The notes under the pieces were generated by a model. It had not been told where the DNA came from and did no database searches. It worked only from the letters and a program-made list of their open reading frames with translations. 64,000 nucleotides of DNA from Streptomyces viridiviolaceus (GTDB taxonomy: Bacteria; Actinomycetota; Actinomycetes; Streptomycetales; Streptomycetaceae): assembly GCF_014650995.1 (NCBI RefSeq), contig NZ_BMWA01000034.1, positions 25,829 to 89,828 of the forward strand, read 5' to 3'. Position numbers and translations under genes: made by a program. Shown here in pieces: positions 59,930 through 64,000 of the stretch. Numbering within the stretch: the first letter of the stretch is position 1; each line of letters begins with the position of its first letter.

Positions 59930-60874
59930 TCAGGCGGAGGCTTCGGTGAGGCTGTCGAGCTCGTCGTCCGTGAGGCGCAGCTCCGTCATCTTCAGCAGGG
60001 CCGGGAGCTGGTCGACCGTCCTGGCGGAGGCGATCGGGGCGGCGACCGTCGGTCGGGCCGCGAGCCAGGCGAGGGCCACGGAGGCGACCTCGGCGTCATG
60101 CGCCCGCGCGACCTGGTCCAGGGCGGAAAGGACCTTCTGTCCCCGCTCGGACCTCAGGTGCGCGGCGGCGCCCCCCGCCCGCGGGCTCTCCACCGTCGTG
60201 CCCGGCCGGTACTTGCCGGTCAGGAAGCCGGAGGCCAGCGCATAGTACGGGACCGCGGCGAGGCCGGACCGCTCGGCGACGCGCTGCAGCTCACCCTCGT
60301 AGGTGTCGCGGGAGACCAGGTTGTAGTGGGGCTGGAGCGCCACGTAGCGGGCCAGTCCCTCGCGCTCGGAGAAGTCCAGGGAGGCCTGCAGGCGCTCTGC
60401 GGAGATGTTGGAAGCGCCGATGTGGCGGACCTTGCCCGCCTTCACCAGCTCGTCCAACGCGCCGATGATCTCCTCCACCGGCACGTCCGGCTTGTCGTAG
60501 TGGGTGTAGTACAGGTCGATGTGGTCGGTGCCCAGGCGCCGCAGTGATGCGTCGGCAGCGGCCTTGATGTTGGCGGCTGTCAGGCCCTGGAACTCGGGGT
60601 GCTGGCTGACCTTGGTGGCGATGACCACGTCGGAGCGGTTGCCGCGTTCCTTGATCCACTTGCCGATGACGGTCTCGGACTCGCCGCCCCGGTTGCCCTC
60701 GACCCACGCCGAGTAGGAGTCGGCGGTGTCGACGAAGTTGCCGCCGGCGGCCGTGTACGCGTCCAGGACGGCGAAGGACTGCTCCTCGTCGGCGGTCCAG
60801 CCGAAGACGTTGCCGCCGAGGGCGAGCGGGAAGACCTCGAGATCGGACGTGCCCAGTTTGCGTGCGGAAGTCAT
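59930..60874 (-). CDS. Aldo/keto reductase
   Basis: A 314-residue AKR (TIM barrel), start taken at ATG 60874 (MTSARKLGTSDLEVFPLALGG); ATG 60883 is possible. FVDTADSYSAWVEGNRGGESETVIGKWI contains the catalytic Asp and Tyr (DTADSYS). VVIATKVSQHPEF supplies the Lys and DLYYTHYDKPDVPVEE the His. The C-terminal PIASARTVDQLPALL binds NADPH. It is a general carbonyl reductase of the AKR11/12-type. It is divergent from the MHS transporter at 61158. Confidence 0.85.
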   Translation of the reverse strand: MTSARKLGTSDLEVFPLALGGNVFGWTADEEQSFAVLDAYTAAGGNFVDTADSYSAWVEGNRGGESETVIGKWIKERGNRSDVVIATKVSQHPEFQGLTAANIKAAADASLRRLGTDHIDLYYTHYDKPDVPVEEIIGALDELVKAGKVRHIGASNISAERLQASLDFSEREGLARYVALQPHYNLVSRDTYEGELQRVAERSGLAAVPYYALASGFLTGKYRPGTTVESPRAGGAAAHLRSERGQKVLSALDQVARAHDAEVASVALAWLAARPTVAAPIASARTVDQLPALLKMTELRLTDDELDSLTEASA

Positions 60875-61086
60875 GTGCAACATCAACGACCGAGCCGGAC
60901 CGATCCATTCCGAGCGTGGCGCCGAAGGTCGGGCATTCGGCCGGGCAGTTGCCGCGGCGGACTACGACAGCGTGCGTAGCTGGTGCCGTCCTGGTGGGGA
61001 GAGGGTGGCCCTGGCAATTTCCGAGGCGCCGGGCAGGGTCCTGGCACCTGGCACCCCACCCGTCCGGCAAACCTCGTGCACGACCA

Positions 61087-61127
61087 TTGACCACATACCG
61101 TCCGGTCAGTACGTTCCCGGGGAACGT
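61087..61127 (+). promoter_or_regulatory. Promoter with overlapping operator dyad, upstream of the MHS transporter
   Basis: TTGACC (61087-61092), a 17-bp spacer and TACGTT (61110-61115) form a good sigma-HrdB-type promoter. The palindrome ACGTTCCCGGGGAACGT (61111-61127) covers the -10 and start point, so a repressor binding there would block transcription. Confidence 0.7.
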
Positions 61128-61157
61128 CCCCCCTCGCACCCACCGGAGCGTGTACGC

Positions 61158-62486
61158 ATGGACACAGCCCCGTCCGCTCAGCCCGTCCCCACCACTGCCC
61201 CTTCCGCCCCCAACCGCCGCCGTGTGGCCACGGCCGCCGCCCTCGCCTCGGCCGTGGAGTGGTACGACTACTTCGTCTTCGGCATCGCCGCCGCCCTCGT
61301 CCTCGGCGACCTGTACTTCCCGGCCGGCAGCCCCGCCGCCGGGGTCATGGCGGCCTTCGCCACCTTCGCCGTCGGCTTCCTGGCCCGCCCCCTCGGCGGC
61401 ATCGTCGCCGGCCAGCTCGGTGACAAGAAGGGCCGCAAGCCGATGCTGGTCCTCGCCCTCACCCTGATGGGCCTGGCCACCACCGGCATCGGCCTGCTCC
61501 CGACGTACGACACGATCGGCGTCGCCGCCCCGGTCCTGCTGGTCCTCCTCCGTATCGCCCAGGGCGTCGCGGTCGGCGCCCAGTGGGGCGGGGCGATGCT
61601 GCTCGCCACCGAGTACGCCCCCGAGGGCAAGCGCGGTGTGTACGGCAGTGTCGTCCAGCTCGGCGTCCCCATCGGCGTGGTGACCGCCAACAGCGTCTTC
61701 CTGCTGGCCGGCGCGCTCACCTCCGAATCGGCGTTCGAAGCCTGGGGCTGGCGGGTGCCGTTCCTGGTCGGCCTCCTCGTCCTCGGCCTGGCGTGGTACA
61801 TCCACACCCGCGTCGAGGAGACCCCGGAGTTCCGCGAGGCCGAACGCGCCTTGGCCGAGAAGGAGCACACCGAGCGCACCTCCCCGCTGCGCACGATCCT
61901 GCGCGGCCACCTCGGTACGGTGCTGCTGGCCGGTGGGTCCTTCGCCGTGAACACCGCGACCTTCTACATCCTCATCACCGGAGTACTCGACTACACCACC
62001 CGCGAACTGGACATGGAACGCGGTCCGGTGCTCGCCGTCTCGCTCTGCGTCAGCCTCACCCAGCTCGTGCTGATCCCGGCCTCCGCCGCGCTGTCCGACC
62101 GGATCGGCCGCATCCGGATCTACGCGCTCGGCGCGGTCGGCATCGCCCTGTGGGCCGTACCGCTGTTCCTTCTGATCGACACCGGCTCGCTGCTGTGGCT
62201 GGCCGTCGGCACCTTCGTCGCCAGCTGCTTCCTCAGCATCATGTATGGGCCCCAGGCCGCCCTGTTCGCCGAGCTGTTCACGCCCGAGATGCGCTACACC
62301 GGTGCCTCCCTCGGCTACCAGATCGCGGCCGTCGGCGGCGGAGGGCTCGCGCCCTTCATGATGGTGCTGCTCCTGGAGGCGACGGGGACCTCGATGGCCG
62401 TCTCCGGCTACATCGTCGCGCTGTCACTCATCGCCCTGGCCTCCATCAAGGTGCTCGCGGACCGGGCCCGCTCGCACCGGTCCTGA
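61158..62486 (+). CDS. MFS transporter, MHS family
   Basis: A 442-residue 12-helix symporter, ATG 61158 after GGAGCG. MHS marks: ASAVEWYDYFVFGIAAALVLGDLYFP, ARPLGGIVAGQLGDKKGRKPMLVLAL, AQWGGAMLLATEYAPEGKRGVYGS, SDRIGRIRIYALGAVG and LFAELFTPEMRYTGASLGYQIAAVGGGGLAP. It imports organic acids with protons; the substrate is unknown. It is related to the transporter at 10218 but has its own promoter and a different regulatory dyad. Confidence 0.86.
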   Translation: MDTAPSAQPVPTTAPSAPNRRRVATAAALASAVEWYDYFVFGIAAALVLGDLYFPAGSPAAGVMAAFATFAVGFLARPLGGIVAGQLGDKKGRKPMLVLALTLMGLATTGIGLLPTYDTIGVAAPVLLVLLRIAQGVAVGAQWGGAMLLATEYAPEGKRGVYGSVVQLGVPIGVVTANSVFLLAGALTSESAFEAWGWRVPFLVGLLVLGLAWYIHTRVEETPEFREAERALAEKEHTERTSPLRTILRGHLGTVLLAGGSFAVNTATFYILITGVLDYTTRELDMERGPVLAVSLCVSLTQLVLIPASAALSDRIGRIRIYALGAVGIALWAVPLFLLIDTGSLLWLAVGTFVASCFLSIMYGPQAALFAELFTPEMRYTGASLGYQIAAVGGGGLAPFMMVLLLEATGTSMAVSGYIVALSLIALASIKVLADRARSHRS

Positions 62487-62491
62487 CCTTG

Positions 62492-62532
62492 CTCGGGCCG
62501 CGGTTCCGGACGCCCCGGGAGCGCGGCCCGAG
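62492..62532 (+). terminator. Terminator hairpin after the MHS transporter
   Basis: CTCGGGCCGCG (62492-62502) pairs perfectly with CGCGGCCCGAG (62522-62532), an 11-bp stem with a 19-nt GC-rich loop, directly after the stop at 62486. Confidence 0.7.
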
Positions 62533-62691
62533 TCGGGGCCAGGCCGGGACCACGGTGCATCACACGTTCCGTGACCCACCGTCGGCCACTGGGAGCGGCC
62601 ATGGATGCCGGGTATCGGTTCCGCAGCGGAATGCGGGCAGGACTGCCCCTGTTGATGCGGCTGTCGGATGGGCCGACGCGGGAGGAGCATG

Positions 62692-63663
62692 ATGCGCGCT
62701 GTGGTCGTCAAGACCCCTGGACCGGTGGAATCCCTTCAACTCGCGGAGGTGCCGGAGCCCTCACCGGGACCGGGCGAGTTGGCGATCGACGTCGCGTACG
62801 CGGGCGTCGGCTTCGTGGACACCCTGTTCCGCTCGGGTGCCTTCGGGGTGCCGACGCCGTTCACGCCGGGGATCGAGGTCACCGGTCACGTACGCGAGGT
62901 CGGACCCGATGTGGTCGGCTTCCGGCCCGGGCAGCCGGTGGCCGCGCTGCTGAACGACTTCGGCCGGGGCATGCGGGCGGGCGGCTACGCCGAGGTCGCC
63001 GTGGCGCACGCCGCGATGGCGACCCGCCTGCCCGACGACGCCGACCTGGCGCGCATGGCCGCCGTCCTGGTCAACGGCGTCACCGCCTGGCTCGCCCTGC
63101 ACGACCTGGCCCGGCTCGGCGTGCACGACAACGTCCTCGTGCTCGGCGCCAGCGGCGGTCTGGGCAGCATCGCCGGACGCATCGCCGCCGGCCACCCGGC
63201 ACGCACCGTGACCGGTGTCTTCGGCCGCACCCCGGGCCGGCCGTCCGCCACCGGCCCGTGGACGCACACCGTCCGCAGCGACGACCTCGGCAGCATCGGA
63301 AGTGGGGAGGTGGACGTCGTCGTCGACCCCGTCGGCGGTGAGCTGAGCAGGCGCGCCTACGAACTGCTCGCCCCCTTCGGCCGGTTGGTCGTGCTCGGCA
63401 ACGCCAGCGGCCACGAGCACCCGGTGTCGACCGACTCGGCGTGGCTGGGCAGCAGGCAAGTGCTCGGCCTCAGTTTGGGCGGAGTGGCGCACCTCGTGCC
63501 CGACCGCGTCGCCGCGGCGCTGTCGGCGGTGGTCGGCCTGACGCACCGTGACGTCCTGCGGGAGCCGGCACCGGCCGTGCTGCCGCTGGAGCAGGCCGCC
63601 GACGCGCACCGCGCTCTGGAACAGCGAAGGGCCCCGGCCAAGACCGTACTCGCCGTGCGCTGA
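62692..63663 (+). CDS. MDR-family quinone oxidoreductase/alcohol dehydrogenase-like protein
   Basis: A 323-residue medium-chain reductase, ATG 62692 six nt after GGAGG. MRAVVVKTPGPVESLQLAEVPEPSPGPGELAIDVAYAGVGFVDTLFRSG, TPFTPGIEVTGHVREVGPDV and VNGVTAWLALHDLARLGVHDNVLVLGASGGLGSIAGRIA (NADPH-binding) are typical. It has no zinc-binding Cys set, so it belongs to the quinone-oxidoreductase group. It probably reduces quinones or enones with NADPH. Confidence 0.84.
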   Translation: MRAVVVKTPGPVESLQLAEVPEPSPGPGELAIDVAYAGVGFVDTLFRSGAFGVPTPFTPGIEVTGHVREVGPDVVGFRPGQPVAALLNDFGRGMRAGGYAEVAVAHAAMATRLPDDADLARMAAVLVNGVTAWLALHDLARLGVHDNVLVLGASGGLGSIAGRIAAGHPARTVTGVFGRTPGRPSATGPWTHTVRSDDLGSIGSGEVDVVVDPVGGELSRRAYELLAPFGRLVVLGNASGHEHPVSTDSAWLGSRQVLGLSLGGVAHLVPDRVAAALSAVVGLTHRDVLREPAPAVLPLEQAADAHRALEQRRAPAKTVLAVR

Positions 63664-63743
63664 ACCCTGGGCGGGTGATGCCGGTGGCCGTGGACGTCGC
63701 CTGTCGGTGATGTCGTCTCGTGCACGCGGCCACTGGGGTATCG

Positions 63744-63774
63744 CGGTGGGAGCCCGGTCGTGCGGCTCCCACCG
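63744..63774 (+). terminator. Terminator hairpin after the quinone oxidoreductase
   Basis: CGGTGGGAGCC (63744-63754) pairs perfectly with GGCTCCCACCG (63764-63774), an 11-bp stem with a 9-nt loop, about 80 nt after the stop. Confidence 0.7.
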
Positions 63775-63850
63775 GCAGGCCGCATGAGGCGCAGGCCGTC
63801 GAAGGCGGAACCGTCCGAGCCGGGCCTCGCTGGTCACGGCAAAAGCGTTT

Positions 63851-63864
63851 GACGCTTCAGCGTC
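63851..63864 (+). promoter_or_regulatory. Dyad upstream of the last SDR gene
   Basis: GACGCTTCAGCGTC is a 6-bp-arm inverted repeat, preceded by AAGCGTTTGACGCTT with another GCG/CGC pairing. It lies 21 nt before the GTG start and is a plausible operator. Its regulator is not visible. Confidence 0.45.
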
Positions 63865-63885
63865 GGCCAGGGAAGATCCGAGACC

Positions 63886-64000
63886 GTGACGACGAGCGCC
63901 GATCAAGATCAAGACCACCCCGACCCCGGCCGGACGACTCCCGCCACCCGCCCGGTCGCCCTGGTCACCGGTGTGGGCCGCACCGTGGGTATCGGGGCCG
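63886..64000 (+). CDS. SDR oxidoreductase, N-terminal part (cut by window edge)
   Basis: GTG 63886 follows GGGAAG and reads MTTSADQDQDHPDPGRTTPA then TRPVALVTGVGRTVGIGA to the edge. The VALVTGVGRTVGIGA stretch is the SDR nucleotide-binding start. The long acidic, Pro-rich leader before it could be partly untranslated. Nothing can be said about the substrate. Confidence 0.7.
   Translation, partial: MTTSADQDQDHPDPGRTTPATRPVALVTGVGRTVGIGA

Overview
The window is 64 kb of very GC-rich actinobacterial DNA and most likely comes from a Streptomyces. The evidence is the strong G/C bias at codon third positions, many GTG starts (and one TTG), ATGA-type stop/start overlaps, SpoIIE/GAF phosphatases, F420-type LLM oxidoreductases, DUF5996 and secreted Streptomyces-type proteins. 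No tRNA, rRNA, CRISPR array, insertion sequence or phage gene was seen. Both ends are cut: a GlxA-type regulator on the left and an SDR on the right.

Positions 1-4.5 kb hold unrelated genes: the regulator, a saccharopine-dehydrogenase-like protein, a secreted PHB-depolymerase-type esterase and a DUF2889 protein. Positions 4.6-45.5 kb form a nearly continuous catabolic island for the steroid nucleus. It contains both halves of the actinobacterial 9,10-seco pathway. Ring A/B opening uses KstD, a Delta4(5alpha)-KSTD-like enzyme, KshA/KshB, HsaA (two copies), HsaB (two copies), HsaC, HsaD and HsaE/G/F. The C/D-ring (HIP) half uses FadD3, FadE30 to FadE33, IpdF, FadA6, EchA20, IpdA/B/C and two SDRs. 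The HIP half keeps the Mycobacterium tuberculosis order fadE30-ipdF-kstR2-fadA6, and echA20-ipdA-ipdB-ipdC stays divergent from the Rv3549c/Rv3548c-like SDRs. An MHS-family importer and a secreted MptpB-like phosphatase lie inside the HIP operons. No sterol side-chain genes (cyp125, chsE/chsH, mce4) were seen, so C19 steroids or similar compounds are the likelier substrates.

Three DNA signals organise the island. (1) Two KstR2-type boxes sit in the divergent regions echA/fadE30 and echA20/SDR. (2) A 15-bp dyad resembling TCCCGCTCAGCGGGA occurs five times beside ring-degradation genes. In four cases a -10-like hexamer begins exactly 33 nt beyond the dyad, which suggests a shared activator encoded outside the window. 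(3) A directly repeated 15-bp dyad lies just before the Shine-Dalgarno of two distant genes, the 8.9-kb flavin reductase and the 45.5-kb LLM oxidoreductase.

Positions 45.8-64 kb are ordinary accessory chromosome. They hold a flavodoxin/DUF5996 pair with a translationally coupled leader peptide, two SpoIIE-type phosphatases, a Cmx-like exporter, a rearranged methyltransferase pseudogene, an intact methyltransferase, small secreted proteins, YceI, a MerR-HEAT/HEAT operon with a classical MerR promoter, an aldo/keto reductase, a second MHS transporter and a quinone-oxidoreductase-like protein.
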